From positions 13,400,241-13,464,240 of the forward strand of contig JAJEKV010000039.1 in assembly GCA_021234155.1 (NCBI GenBank): DNA of 64,000 bases, in the 5' to 3' direction. This document shows, piece by piece, positions 48,401 through 60,534 of the stretch. Made by a program: the position numbers and the translations under genes. The DNA is from Isoetes taiwanensis (lineage: Eukaryota; Streptophyta; Lycopodiopsida; Isoetales; Isoetaceae). Below the pieces are notes generated by a model, which saw nothing but the letters and a program-made list of their open reading frames with translations, was not told the DNA's origin and did not search any database. The stretch's first letter is position 1. Every line of letters starts with the position of its first letter.

Positions 48401-49500
48401 TATTAGTATTATATATAGATCCTTAGGTTCATCTACTAAATCATAAGTACACGTCTCTTGAAGGAGTCCATTTCTTCTCGCATTGCCAATTGCGGTCATC
48501 GAATTCTTCCGCTTACTTGCTTACGCATAAGTTTTAGAGTATACGGGTTTTCCAAAACAAGACATGAAAAAAGATTATGTATTTCCCCAATTCGGGTTGG
48601 ATTCTCCACCCTTCTTCCCAACTCGGCTGCTTAAGTTGTTCCACTAATTATCCATTCTCATCTGCCGAATTTGTGCCTCGGTTCTTCTTGCTGCTCTCTC
48701 CCTTCTTTGCTGATGTTGCACCCTTCCATGTTCTTCATGCTGTACATCCAGCCTATACATTGCGCTGTGGGTTGTTGGCGTCATCCTCCACAGAGTTACC
48801 CAGGTCGTAGGCGATTATTGTCTTAGCTTGATTTTGCTAAAACGATGGTGTTGATTGGGGCTTCTTGGAAGTGTCTTCTTGCACTTGGGTTTGGGAGTCA
48901 TTCACAAGGAATGTCATGAGCTCAGCTACATCAGCGGATCTCTTGATACTTTCGAGTGAGCCATGGATATTTTTGTGAGTGGGTAGAGATTGCGACAAGG
49001 TTCCCTTAGCACCCTTGCTTTTTCACAATTATTGGCAGTATTGTCCGGCTCTTCTCAGTAGCTGCAAGATAGCAAGTTATTTAAGGCCTCCCAATGGGCG
49101 ATGGTTCTCAAGAGGGTATGTAACCAATATCATAGATGACACTTTTATTCCTAATTAGAAGTGAGAGAGAATCTTAGTAATGCTAAGCTATTATTAGACA
49201 CATTCTCCCTTAGCATCGAGGAGTTCTTGTAGGATAGCAAAAATGTACGACTTTGTGGGCCGTTGGACAGTCCATCCCTCACTTTGACGTTTTGGACTAT
49301 CCGTGGAAGATTATTGCGCGTAGCAGTATACAAAGTTGGCAGTATCCCGGTTAGATTCCGTCTCTTTTGCCCGGATGCTTGGGATGAAATCATTAGTGGG
49401 TTGCAAAAGCGCGTTTTCAGTGGAATCTGATAAAGCTGTCCATGCCGTGGAATCTTTGTGGCTAAATGTGTTCTTAGTAATACTCATGTCTACATGGCGT
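45421..49500. other. No supported gene over 4 kb
   Basis: Only short ORFs without motifs (the longest about 114 codons at 46,979-47,323, minus). No repeat boundary or RNA gene is recognised. Confidence 0.5.
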
Positions 49501-50560
49501 CTGCTCTATTAGCTCCACAGGTGTAAGATGGAGGAGATTGTGCGTGTCCGGAAATTTTATTTGGGGTGGAAATGAGTTAGGGCTTGATGGTCCAAGGTAG
49601 CTTGGGTGAAATGCATTAGACCCTAAAAGGCAGTAGTGAGATCTTGGTATGTTGGATTTTCACCTCCAACAAGGTAGTAATATCAAAGTTCATTGAGTTT
49701 TCATTGGTAAGGATGATTCTCGGCACGGGTTGTTGGTGCGATCGATTCGTATTGTCTCCCATTTCCTTAGGAAGGCCACCATTAAGCCCCTCCTTCCTTA
49801 GGCCTTTATCATATGCATCCGTATCCTAATGCTTCTCCCTTTCCTAAAGGGTTGCTTCTTTGCTTAGGACCTTTGTCAGTCTCTTTCCATATTAATCACA
49901 GAGGCATGTCTTGATTTATCCCTCCATCTTTGGTGGATTCTTGCAGGACACTCAGAGAATGTGCCTCTAAGTGTGATTTGTTCATCCAAGGAACACAGCG
50001 GCGATGGGTAGCGGTATTGTCGGCTTACTATTGCGACTTGGTATGAGTGGGTCATCTCATGTCATGAGAGCTTATTTAGAACAAAGTTCTTTGTTATTAG
50101 AGATGGAGACGGAATGTCACGGAATCATATTCTTTGCATTGTTGCCACAAGATTAGGTCCACGGTGAAATTTAGCCATATGGGGTTGCCATCGGGGATAT
50201 CGACCAGGCGGTTTGTGTCTTGTGTATAAATTGCTTTTGCATTACGAAATCCACTGCCCCTCCATCTAATAGATTTGGCATCTTGGTCCCTCGACCACAA
50301 TGGAAAGTGTTTGGATATGGGTATGCTGGGACCAAAGGCTGCTTCATCCCAAATGGGATTTTGTGGTGGCAGTGATCCATAGATGCCTCGAGTCCAGCGA
50401 GTCGATCCATAAAATGGATAATGGGATTCCGAGCTCATCCTTTATGCCGACAAAGGGTTGTGAGAGTATTGAGCATTGTTTTCTTGTGTGGCCGGCTTGG
50501 GGCATGGTCTTGGTTGGGCCTACGTCGATCTAACCGACAAATTTTACTTACTATCTATCC
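49501..50560 (+). mobile_element. LINE-D fragment, L1-like C-terminal region
   Basis: Plus-strand frames contain a segment like GNFIWGGNELG followed by a decayed KVAW-K-C-RPK block and LDFHLQQ (49,550-49,680). These match the region after RT in plant L1-type ORF2. Near 50,420-50,530 HPLCRQ and CESIEHCFLVWPAWGMVL resemble the zf-RVT finger. Multiple frames are needed. It belongs to a different LINE lineage from LINE-A, B and C. Confidence 0.6.
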
Positions 50561-51440
50561 CCGATGCTTGGCCCCAAACTCTGAGGCGAGCTTTTCATCT
50601 GCGCGTAATGGCTTTATGGTCAATCACGGAAGAAGGGGTTGTTTATCTTTAAGGCGTGAATCACTGCCGGATGAGATTGTTCTTGAGTGGTATGAAATAA
50701 AGTGTTATGGCTTACAATTGTTCTTCTCTGGTCAAGAAGAAATCTTGATCGGCATACTTACCTTGATTCATTCTTTTGCATAAGCGGTGGTTGTGCTCCG
50801 ATTGGATCGGTTGTCAGGAGTTATAATCATCTTTGCATTTATGTTGCTCTGATTTTCAGTTGGTGAATAAAGCTTGTTGTCCTTCAAAAACAAGATCTTG
50901 CTTCAAAGCGGTTGAATTCATCATCCTCACTATCATAAGAATGATTTCTTGGTTATAACATCTTTTTAGTCATTTCTTCACTTATCTCCTCTTCAAAGTT
51001 GCTTTTCGCAAATTCCTTTGTTGTGTTTGCCTTGAAATTGCCTTATAAAATTGCTCTTCATCAAAATTGCGTCTCTACTTGCAATGGTACTGTGAGCCGG
51101 ATCATATGCTATAAGCCTTGGAGTTGTTATCATAACCACCATATAAGTGATGTAAGCTTCGGTCATCTGGTTTTGTACCATAAATGTCACCGAGACGTGG
51201 GCAGATGCAGAACATCCATATGCCTTCAAAATGATCATAAAGTGGCATCTTACCCGGACCATGTCATCTCGAACCGTTTCTTTTATTGCTTATAGATGGC
51301 AAAATATTTTGCACATATCTGCTGCCTTCACGACTTCATCTCCGCAGGGTAATTAGGTGCGCCCTGATATTTCAACAGTAACCTTACTACATTCCATGAT
51401 GTTCTAATGGCCACTACTTTCCGCTACTCCGTTTATTCGC
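50561..51440. other. No supported gene
   Basis: Short ORFs on both strands at 50,990-51,300 are mutual shadows. Nothing recognisable. Confidence 0.5.
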
Positions 51441-51842
51441 GGTGAGTATCGACAAGTTAATTATCTTTTGATTCCAAGATTAGCCTGTGCTTCTTGAACC
51501 ATAAGATAAATACTCACCTTAGCCCGGTCGGCATTATGCATGATGATCTTCTGCTGTTTCTCCCTGAACTTGACTACATACATTCTTAGTGCATCAAAGG
51601 CTTGATCTTTAGTTTTTTGAATTAGCATTTTGCCTTCTGGCGGGGAAATCATTTATGAAAGGTCATAAAGTATCACGCTTCTGTTATACTTTCGTGACAT
51701 TAATTGGACATAAAGATCATTATAGACGGATCTAAGATTTCTTTAATGCTCTTTTCAATGACCTTTTGAATGGAAGCTGGTTTGCTTACCAAGAATGCAC
51801 CACCGCGCATATAAATTATTTGTTCTTTCTTCATTTAGGATA

Positions 51843-52166
51843 TCAGCCTCTCTTTAACCAAAGGTTCAATGTTTCCAACATTTGGTGGCACGATACGTGA
51901 TGCCACATTTTTAAAGATGGACATTCGACAAGATTCATACTAGACAGTTTATGATAAAACCCATAAAGATTCCCAACTCTTTTTCCAATAAACTTTATTT
52001 CATTGTTCAGAAAAATTTTATATTCCAACTTCTCAAATACGACCTTATATTCCAACGACCTCAATACGACTAGTTGACATACTAATATTAGGTTCCTAAC
52101 CAAAGTAGGTACACATAAAACATCTCTAAGTTCTACTGCTCTTCCATTTAAATCAAATATTTCCAA
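51843..52166 (-). pseudogene. Copia GAG-pre-integrase domain (copia-2)
   Basis: The frame reads LRDVLCVPTLVRNLILVCQL, then FLNNEIKFIGKRVGNLYGF, the conserved block between protease and integrase in copia polyproteins. It is nearly the same wording as in copia-3 (FLGRRFGNLFAL), so copia-2 and copia-3 are related families. Confidence 0.85.
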
Positions 52167-52516
52167 GATTCCAGTGTCCTCTATCTTCTATAGACCTCTG
52201 TCTCCTAGTTGAACATGTCCATTGCTAACTTCTTGCTTTTTTTAAGTAAACTTGGTCTACAAGTCACTGTTTTCTCAGCTTCTGAATCTATGATCAAGAA
52301 ATTATTATCTAATTTGTTAGGCTCACAAGAAACAGACAAAATATCAGCAAATCTTACCTCAACAGTTTCATCTTGTTCCTCTTCTTCACTTTCGTTTGCT
52401 ACTCGGACAACATTAAAGGTTGACTTTCCTCTGAAACCAGCCTTGCCTTTTCCTGAATATTCTTGAAGTCCCCTTTGGACTCGGACAATTTGCTACGACA
52501 TGACCTTTCCCATCGG

Positions 52517-52605
52517 TTAGCCTGCTGCTGTATGGGTCCCATGACCTGTGAATTAGCCGTGGGCCATTAAAAACTATTCTGTTCTGTTCTGTTCATCACT
52601 TGCGG
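52517..52605 (+). repeat. Truncated LINE 3' tail inside copia-2
   Basis: GGGTCCCATGACC ... GTGGGCCATTAAAAACTATTC followed by (TGTTC)n resembles the 3' end of LINE-A (GGGTCCCATAGGCC ... AAAACTATTC(TATTC)n on its own strand). Extreme 5' truncation is typical of LINE insertions. Confidence 0.6.
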
Positions 52606-52891
52606 CGGACAATGCGCTTAAGATGTCCGTATGAATCATATAAGTAACAAGTTCCAACCTTGTTCATATTTCCTCCTTTCTTAACTTTACCAGCATATAA
52701 TATCTCTGTTGAATCTTCTTCATCTTATGTATCATCAAACTTTTGCTCAAACTCCGTCCTTATCATTATCGATTCTATTCTTATCATTTGAATTGCATGC
52801 TCCTTTGACCTGGCAATATTTCTTAATAAAGTGGCTAATTGCTCATAATGTGAGAATGGTCGGCTAATGACAATGTTGATATTGCTTTCAT

Positions 52892-53080
52892 TCAAAGATT
52901 ATTAAAGCTCCCTTCTAGATCTGCAATTATAGAGTCAAACTTTTCTAGATATTCTGTTATATTGTCTTTATTGTGCAATTTAAGTTTCCTGAGCTGTTTT
53001 TCCATAACATCAAACTGAGAGGAAGTTTTTACCTCATACTGACGCTCATATAAGTCCACATTTCCTTTGGCTTCATACAT
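52892..53080 (-). pseudogene. Copia gag (UBN2-type) fragment (copia-2)
   Basis: 62 codons containing QFDVMEKQLRKLKLHNKDNI and EYLEKFDSIIADLEGSF, the helical gag core typical of copia elements. Flanking frames are broken. Confidence 0.8.
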
Positions 53081-53250
53081 TTGAGCTTCAGTTTAATAGC
53101 TATGTCAACCTTACTTGTGATGATTGCTTGAGCCTCCATAATATTGATTTCATCACTTGTTGCTGCCACAATTTGGCAGCATAGAAGAGCAATTGACATT
53201 TCTCATTGATGGCTAACAATTTCTTTGAAATAATATTGCATATACCAAGT

Positions 53251-56200
53251 GCATCCTCAGAGACAATTCAAAGCAACCTCAAGTTGAGAACCAAGCAAGG
53301 ACTCTCATTTTGAAGTGTGCAAAGAAGGGTTGAAGGAAGGTCAAAATGTAGTGCAAGGTCAACATAAAGAGACTCTATAGCAGATCAAGATGGGAAGACC
53401 CCTAAGAGTAAGATGTTCGTTCAAGTTCTTTGGCATGATCCTATACCTTAAAGAACTCCCTTGACTCCAATTGCCTCCTTTTACTCACCATTATTCCAAA
53501 TCCAAAATGGCTTGAAATCTATCTCTAGTCAAGAACAACACGCACTCCATCCACACATCCACTATTTTCCTAAATCCCTATTGAAATTGTATATTAATGG
53601 CCAATAGGGCACACTCTCTCTCTAAAGAAACAAGGGAGGGGAGAAAAACACTCATTCCATTACAAAGTCCTTGAATAAAATTTGGTCTAAGCATTATTAG
53701 ATTTAAATTGCCAAAAGTGCTGCATATAATTGTCACATCATCATCCACCTCACCAAAATGCCACCTCACCATACATGTCATCTACCATTTTGTTTTTCCA
53801 TCTCACACAAGTTGTTGACTAGGAGAAAAGATTTTTTGCCATGTCACCATGCCATGTCATCATCCACCCCACCAAAAGTTAGCCACCTCATCACACATCA
53901 TATTCCTTCTTTCACACATCATATTCCTTCTTTCATCTCACAAAGTTTTGACTAGAGAATTACATGAGTCACCATATGCCAAGTCATCACATGCCGTCAC
54001 GTTGGTTGCTTACATACCCTACACTTACCGCGTGTCCAAACTCCAAGATCATACCATTTAAAAAGAAAAAATGTAATGCGTGCAATTATTTCCTATGAAC
54101 CCTTTGTCTAGGTATGATTTCATCGAATTCCCATCGCCATGCTTGCCCACAGGATTATTTTTTAGAAAGAGAGCTGTGGGATATTGTTCCTCCCGCCCGA
54201 AAATTCTTTGACCTAAAAGGTCGAGGCCAGATCCGACCTCTTCCGGTGGATGCGACGATAATCATGACTTGAACATCTCTTTTGTATCCTTATGCTTCAA
54301 AAGAAACATCACAACACACATAGGCCAAAACCAAAACAGCCTCGGATGTGCCAAGAATGTCTTAGAAATAAGAAAAATAAAAAGGGGGGATCACGTTCTA
54401 AAACAAAGGGGTCGGTAGCGATTAAATACGACCTCTATGTCACCGGTTGGAGTATTTAGCGAAGAATAGCCTACCTTGCATGAAGTTTATTTGAATTTAA
54501 TGCAAAAACAGCATTGTTTATCTTCTTGCAGATATTTTGGATCACGTGCCCATGGCTGTGAGCTTAGGAGTGATGTTTACCTTCTATGTGATAATCAAAT
54601 GAGAGAAAATCGACCTTGGTAGAATTATTGTTATTTAACGGTCAATGAATTCTTATTCTTATGCTAAAATCATAAAACCGCAGAAAATGAGGTTATTATT
54701 AATGCGAGTTGAGTTTTGCACCATGGAGTTCTTTATAATAAGTACCAAAAAATCATTCAAAACATATCTCTAGAACCCATGCAATACTGTTCATTCTTGA
54801 ATCAAGGCTGTATTGGTACGATAAATGAATTTTTCCCCACAAAATGGTGCAAAATTGGCACCCATTGATACGTATCACTTGTCTGCTTGAGTCATTAGAA
54901 GTTAAATCAATTGTCAAAACTAAAAAGTGCTTTCGATCTCAAAATGGCAAACAAATACCGGTTGGGATGTGTCTCAAAATTGACGGTGAGAAAGCCAATT
55001 CCATGAAGCCTAAGGAATCTACAAAATAGGCCTTGGTATACTAATCAAGCATATTGTCCACAAGCTTTGTAGTTGGAATTGTAGAAAAACTCTCAAAGAT
55101 TGTGTCAGGGCAAGTTTTTGTTGTGATTGGTTTTACGTTTTGGGAAGCCCGTCTATTAGAGTTTTGAGCATGAGCCATTTAGCAGGAATTCTCTGCAGGT
55201 GGTTGCCTATAGCAACCTAGAAGTCCCTATACCCTTGAGGTTGAGGGTTTTGTCGAGAAAACCTTCAACATTTTGGAGGAATTCTGAGGGCCCACACGGA
55301 TCTTGGGAACTCATGGCTCCTAGAAAGATATTGAAACAGGCTGACGATTTACCTGCTTGAACCACAGGAGAATATAGGAATGTCTCTGATTAGGGAATGG
55401 ATCTACTGGTCCAGCTTAACCGCAGTGTGCTGTGCTTTGAGGCAATATGCGTTCCTCCACCAACTTGCAGTCAAGTGTCAATGCTAACAATTTTCTCAAA
55501 ATTTTGAGGAATACTATGCGGAGTATATTACAAGAGGAGGTAGTTCGAATTCAAGAAATGTTTCAAAAATGAGGAGGTAAGAGCTTGGGCTGGATTATGT
55601 GATCGACACAAGGAGTAAGTACTTGGGGAAGGGTGAAAGCAATTCTTAGGAAGGTTTGTTAAGACTATAGAACCACAAGATTTAGTCTTTGAATTCTGAT
55701 CTTTTCGATTATTAGACTTGAGAGTGCATCAATATGTAGAAAGATTTCATGCTTATCTAATTAAGTGCCAAGTCAATCAAGTTCAAATCACACTTTGCAT
55801 CACGGTAGCTTTGTTTCATAAAGGGATTGGCGACAAGAGGGTTTGATACTATACACAAGGCCTTTACCAAGGCTATTGAAGTACAAACATGTTTTCTTAT
55901 TTGTCGATGACTTAATATGTCTAATGACCCTGCTTTCCAGTTATGAGAGCGAGAATATGGAATGACCCTATACATTATGTTCCAAGAAGAAGAAACCAAG
56001 GATGGAAGAGGTAAATGCTCACGAATCGATGTGAAGCGAGATCTGCAAGGTTTACGAGCCACCTTGAGAGTTACTAGGCAATTGCAAGAAATGAAGACCT
56101 ACAAGGCGAAAGGAAAACCTACCATCCTTGTGCTCATTGTTTAGGACATTCTTGAGACTATTGTTAATTACCAGCCTTGTACTAATGTGATAGAGGACAT

Positions 56201-56270
56201 TTTGGTAGGAATACTTATTTGTACTTACGCAAATCCATTAGCCATTATGAGATAGGTGTAGTGTGAAGGA
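53251..56270. other. No supported gene; local direct repeats
   Basis: Between 53,720 and 53,960 short blocks (CATCATCCACC-CACCAAAA; ACACATCATATTCCTTCTTTC twice in tandem) are duplicated. The remainder has no recognisable coding potential. 55,960-56,270 may include decayed gag of gypsy-2. Confidence 0.45.
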
Positions 56271-56279
56271 GTATTTTTG

Positions 56280-59110
56280 CAAGGCAGAGGAAGCATCAAA
56301 AATGCGACTCAAACATGTCAAGCAACCCCTACTCGGGGCCTCAAAACCTTCTTCATGATGAGTTTGTTCTTGATCCGATGATGTCAATTAGGTTTATCAC
56401 GAGAAATCAGAAGAAGCGAAGGAGATTATGCGTGATTACATACCTAAGGCTATCTGAGAACACAAAGGGAAAGGGAAGTTGTTCAGGAAGAGATGGAACC
56501 AAAAATCTTTGGAAAAGAAAAACAAAGAATCTGTCGGTTATACCTATTCCTCCTCACCAAAGGTGTGTAAGAAGAAGAGGTAGATGAATTTGATTCATTG
56601 ATGAAGAATGCAAAGGTGGTGTAGACTTTGCTTACTTTGTTGAAGTGCACCATCCTATAGGGAAAAGTCTTAACAAGTCCCTAGCCAAGGAAGATCATGT
56701 AGGTGACACAAGAAGAAACGAGGTGGCTTTACAAACCATATCAATGAACAAATCTTGGTACAAAGTAAGATATGATCCGGGAGCTTTCATATGCTGCAAA
56801 ACTTGGCAAAACAACTTTATCAAGGTATTTGCTAGATGGAGGTCTCCTTTGAATGTCATGCCTCATCACATAATGAGTATTGTGGCTTAGAAATAGATAA
56901 AAAGCCCCCATGGTACTTAGGGTCCTTTTCCAGCTTTCGAGAATCAATCCCTGGGCATCCTAAGTAATGTATTAATTGATGTGGAAGGCATTATTATTTG
57001 CTGCTAACTTTGTTGTGGTAGCTTTTGAAGGTGTGGATGATAGAAAACTGATTATATATGATTTGCTCTTGGAAGTGGGGAATTGGCTTTCTCTGATTGG
57101 ATGCAAGACCTGTTGGTCCAAGGAGATGTACCATATCGGATGGTAAGGCATGAAACGCTTGTAGTAAGTGGGAGAATTTGAATCCTTAAACTTTATTGAA
57201 GACATGCTAGCATCAAACCTTTTGGTGAATATAGTTATCTCTTCTTGTTTTCCAACATGGAGACGGGATCATTGACCAAGGTTAGCATCCCTTCACAAGA
57301 AAATTTTTGCTTTCTTATGGTTTTGATAGTGGAATATCAAAAATTAAATATAATACTCTTATTTGCTATCTTGAAAAATAAAGAAAATAAGTTGCTGGCT
57401 AAGGTAGGAAGGATTTATCCTAATACTATAGAATATGGCCGAGAATATAAGGCCATTATAGCGGTCTTCGTCAAGAAGCCAAACATATTAGTATAGCCCA
57501 CGACATAAAGTGATTTGGAAATTCCCAATTAGTTTTAGAGGCAAATTTTAGAATATCGAGGCCAACAAGAAGATATGATAGCCCTCAGTCAAGCATTGTG
57601 AGCTCAACTGGTTTCAACGGTGGGAACTCAACCATGTTACAAAGGAAAGGGACCTCAATAATTGAAAGCGGAATCTTTGTTTGCCGCAGTGTGTTATGAG
57701 CACTTGCCAAGCGAGAGGAGCAATAAAAAGAAGATGAATTAGAAGAGGACTTGAAGCGATTACATCCATTACAGTGGCGTAATGCAAGTGAAGAAAAAGA
57801 TTGAGTGAAGTAAAGAGAAATGAGCATTAAAAAGAATGAGAAAAGAATTTTATCTTGGGGATCTATTGAGGAAAGAGGAAGATGAACATCGGGTAACAAT
57901 TCTTTGATGAATGGAAGGATGTTTTGCCAGGATTATAAAGAAGCCCGATAGGAGTGGATGGAAAGAGATGAGTTGAAATTAGGATCAAGAAATGAGGAAA
58001 CTGTTATCGCGAGAAACTAAGAAGAATAAATGTTGCGCCAAGGTGTAAAGGGAAGAGTTGCCTGAGAATGAATCTTTGGGGTCATAACGAGAAATAATAA
58101 ACCACGAGATAGTTGTCATGTATTGTACGGTTGAGAAAAAGAACAAAGCAATAAGGATATGCGCATAGATTATAGAGATCTAAATAAAAGGCTACTATTG
58201 AGTTGCTATCCCTTACCCTTTACGGAATAGGTTCTATCTTTGGTAGATGGAAATATCTCTCCTTCCTAGATGGATTCTACGGTTTTAACCAAATGTATCA
58301 AAGAAGATCGACCTAAGAGCGGCATTCATTACACCTTGAGGAACATTTGCCATGAAAAGGATGCCCTTTGCTCTCATGAATGCTCGGCTACATTCCAAAA
58401 AGAGCCATGGATACTATATTTAAAGAAATGCCATCATATTTGTTCAGGGTTTTTAGATGATTTATGCTTAGGTACTTCATTTGATAACACTTAGACTATT
58501 TGACTAAACTCTTTGCTATGTGCAGGAAAGGCGGTTAAGTTTGAACCCTCTGAAATGTATGTTTCTATGTAAAGGAGATTTGTTGGGGCATGAGATATCC
58601 ACCAAGGTAGGTATGACAAGTTTTCTGCGAATGTATGTACCACATTTTTCCCATCTGATTAGCCCTATTACCAAATCGACTTAAAGATAGGTACAAAACA
58701 AGAAGTAAGCACATTAGGGTTGAGTGGGTGAACCTTGTCAAGAGGCATTTGTCAAAATAATTCCGGGCTATCTGTGAGTCCACCTTGTTAAAACCTCAGG
58801 ATCATGAAATCTTTTCCAAGCTTACATTGAGTATAACAAAAAAAAGGTATAAGTGACTCTGTTACAAAGCAATATAGTTGTCATGTTCTTCAGTAAAGTC
58901 ACAGTCCGGTCTGAGAAGTTAGATACTCTAGAGCTTGAAAAGAAGTCTGTTGCTCTTATATTCCTAAGTAGATAGGCAAAGGAACACCTTTTGAATAGTG
59001 AGGTGCAAGTTCTAATGAGACAAAAATCCTATGGCTTTTGCTTTTTGCAAAAAAACAACACAAAGTCAAAATCTACAAATGGGCATGCAAAGTCTTGAAC
59101 CTATAATATC
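56280..59110 (+). mobile_element. Heavily decayed Ty3/gypsy remnant (gypsy-2)
   Basis: Plus strand, many stops. A retroviral-protease-like region (56,600-57,230) has PLNVMPHHIMS and related segments like INLMPHHVM in other plant gypsy elements. RT follows: RIC-DYRDLNK and YPLPFTE at about 58,140-58,230, a decayed DGFYGFNQM at 58,265-58,295, MPFALMNA near 58,360, F-DDLC near 58,455 and LNPLKCMFLC...GHEIST near 58,540-58,600. The order matches an autonomous element, but no frame is intact. The same RT style (SFMDGFSGYNQ) occurs in gypsy-1, so both may be one lineage. Confidence 0.7.
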
Positions 59111-59216
59111 AATGTAAAGGTGATTAAAACCATTGAGGACCCAGTGCATACCTTCCCTACATTTTCTTTGAACATGAGGACCAAGATGGTTTTGGAAGAA
59201 GTGTTAAATGGTGTCA

Positions 59217-59648
59217 TGTTATTTGGAGACCTATGGCTTTGATGGCGGTAGGTCAAGTCAAAGTCAAAGTCAAAAGTGGGGCACCCCCTACCCAGTGTTC
59301 TTTGGGCTTTCGCTAAACACACAGACACCCCACTTGCCCGCCACTTAGGGTTTCGTTGACCGATCAAAGTCCACAAAGTCAACTAGAGTAGGATTTTAGG
59401 AAGCAATCTATCTACTCCGGATTTTAGGCAAGTTGGAGGGAAACTTTCCATATGAAGGGAGATACACAATATAATGATGGATGCACCCGGTGGAAAGGAA
59501 ATATGGACATAAATAATAAGGAGTGATACAAAGAGAAAAACTTGCGGAGTCGAGATATAGAAGCCGAGGGAAATTGTTTGGCGCTGATTGATCTTATTGT
59601 CGGTGTATTGTGTATCAATTTGTGAATACATCATCTTCAAATCTAACA
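59217..59648 (+). repeat. Putative 5' LTR of copia-3
   Basis: It ends ...CTAACA directly before the PBS. The start is set at TGTT to mirror AACA but is uncertain. It contains CATAAATAATAAGG as a possible TATA region and a (GTCAAA)3-like tract. No second LTR lies in the window. Confidence 0.5.
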
Positions 59649-59649
59649 T

Positions 59650-59660
59650 TGGTATCGAGC
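59650..59660 (+). other. Primer binding site of copia-3
   Basis: TGGTATCGAGC matches the iMet PBS TGGTATCAGAGC with one base deleted. It is one base from the LTR end and is followed immediately by gag. Confidence 0.75.
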
Positions 59661-60490
59661 CATGTCAAGCGAGGTTTGAAGCGGGGTTGTTGAACTCTAT
59701 TGCGGTGTATGAAGGGGACGGGTTTTTGATTTGGAAGGAACAAATCAAAAATGTTCTTGAAAATGAGGGCTTTGGGAATTCCAAGGGAACTGGTTCAGAG
59801 TGGAGATCACCTGGGTCTGCGTGGTACGCAGAGAGTTCTACCTGCGGTGGAAGTAGACTCCAGTAGAAATTGGTATTGGATGAAGTTGTTAAACTTGTAG
59901 AAGCTTATATGAGCCTGACCAATAAAGTTAGAGCTTCAATTCCCTACTTGAAAAGATAAGAGAAAGTCACCTAAGTGATATTTGGGTTCACAACTCCAAA
60001 ACTATGAGGAAAAAACATCATCTCAGTTGATGTTCTTGTCACTTTCCTGGGATGCTAAGGGGTAAAAAGAAAGGTGATGACACCACCAAAGTTTCTCTAA
60101 GTTTGTCTTTGTGTGGCCGACTTAGAAGTCTTTGGGAATTATTCTTGTTGAGCGGCAAAAGTGTGTTACGCATGTGGCAAGAAGCGAGTTGAGGGAACAG
60201 GTTGTCAACTCTTGACCAAGATATGGCCAAAACGGTGAAGAAATGATTGACGAGAATTTGAACAAAATAAGGTATTGTATGATGATGACATTGAAGATAA
60301 TGTTGGTGTTGTTGTATCTTGAGGTAAGAACCAAAAGCAACAAAGTTTTGAGGAAAAAGTGCTAAAGATAAAAATTGAAATAGGTCCTTGTTTTCTAGCG
60401 CAAAACAAAGGGCATTTAAAGATAAGTTGTCCTAAATTGAAAGAAGTTGATTCTTTTAGCTGTGGAGGCGGTCACTTTGCAAACAAGTGC
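59660..60490 (+). pseudogene. Copia gag with two decayed zinc knuckles (copia-3)
   Basis: The N-terminal block reads LNSIAVYEGDGFLIWKEQIK, the usual copia gag opening. At the end lie two CCHC-like motifs with lost cysteines: CFLAQNKGHLKISC (second Cys is Ala) and SCGGGHFANKC (first Cys lost). Stops separate them. Confidence 0.75.
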
Positions 60491-60534
60491 TCAAGCGTAA
60501 AAATGAATAGAAGCTGAGACCAAGTGAGGAAGGA

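Larger units (their letters stand above)
51441..53250 (-). mobile_element. Ty1/copia remnant (copia-2), gag to integrase
   Basis: In element order on the minus strand: a UBN2-type gag piece (53,080-52,892), a decayed protease region (near 52,490-52,200, FLIIDSEAEKTVTC), a GAG-pre-integrase domain (52,166-51,843) and an integrase start (51,652-51,461, KTKDQAFDALR). RT and RNase H are missing. A short LINE-tail-like insert lies at about 52,517-52,605. Confidence 0.8.
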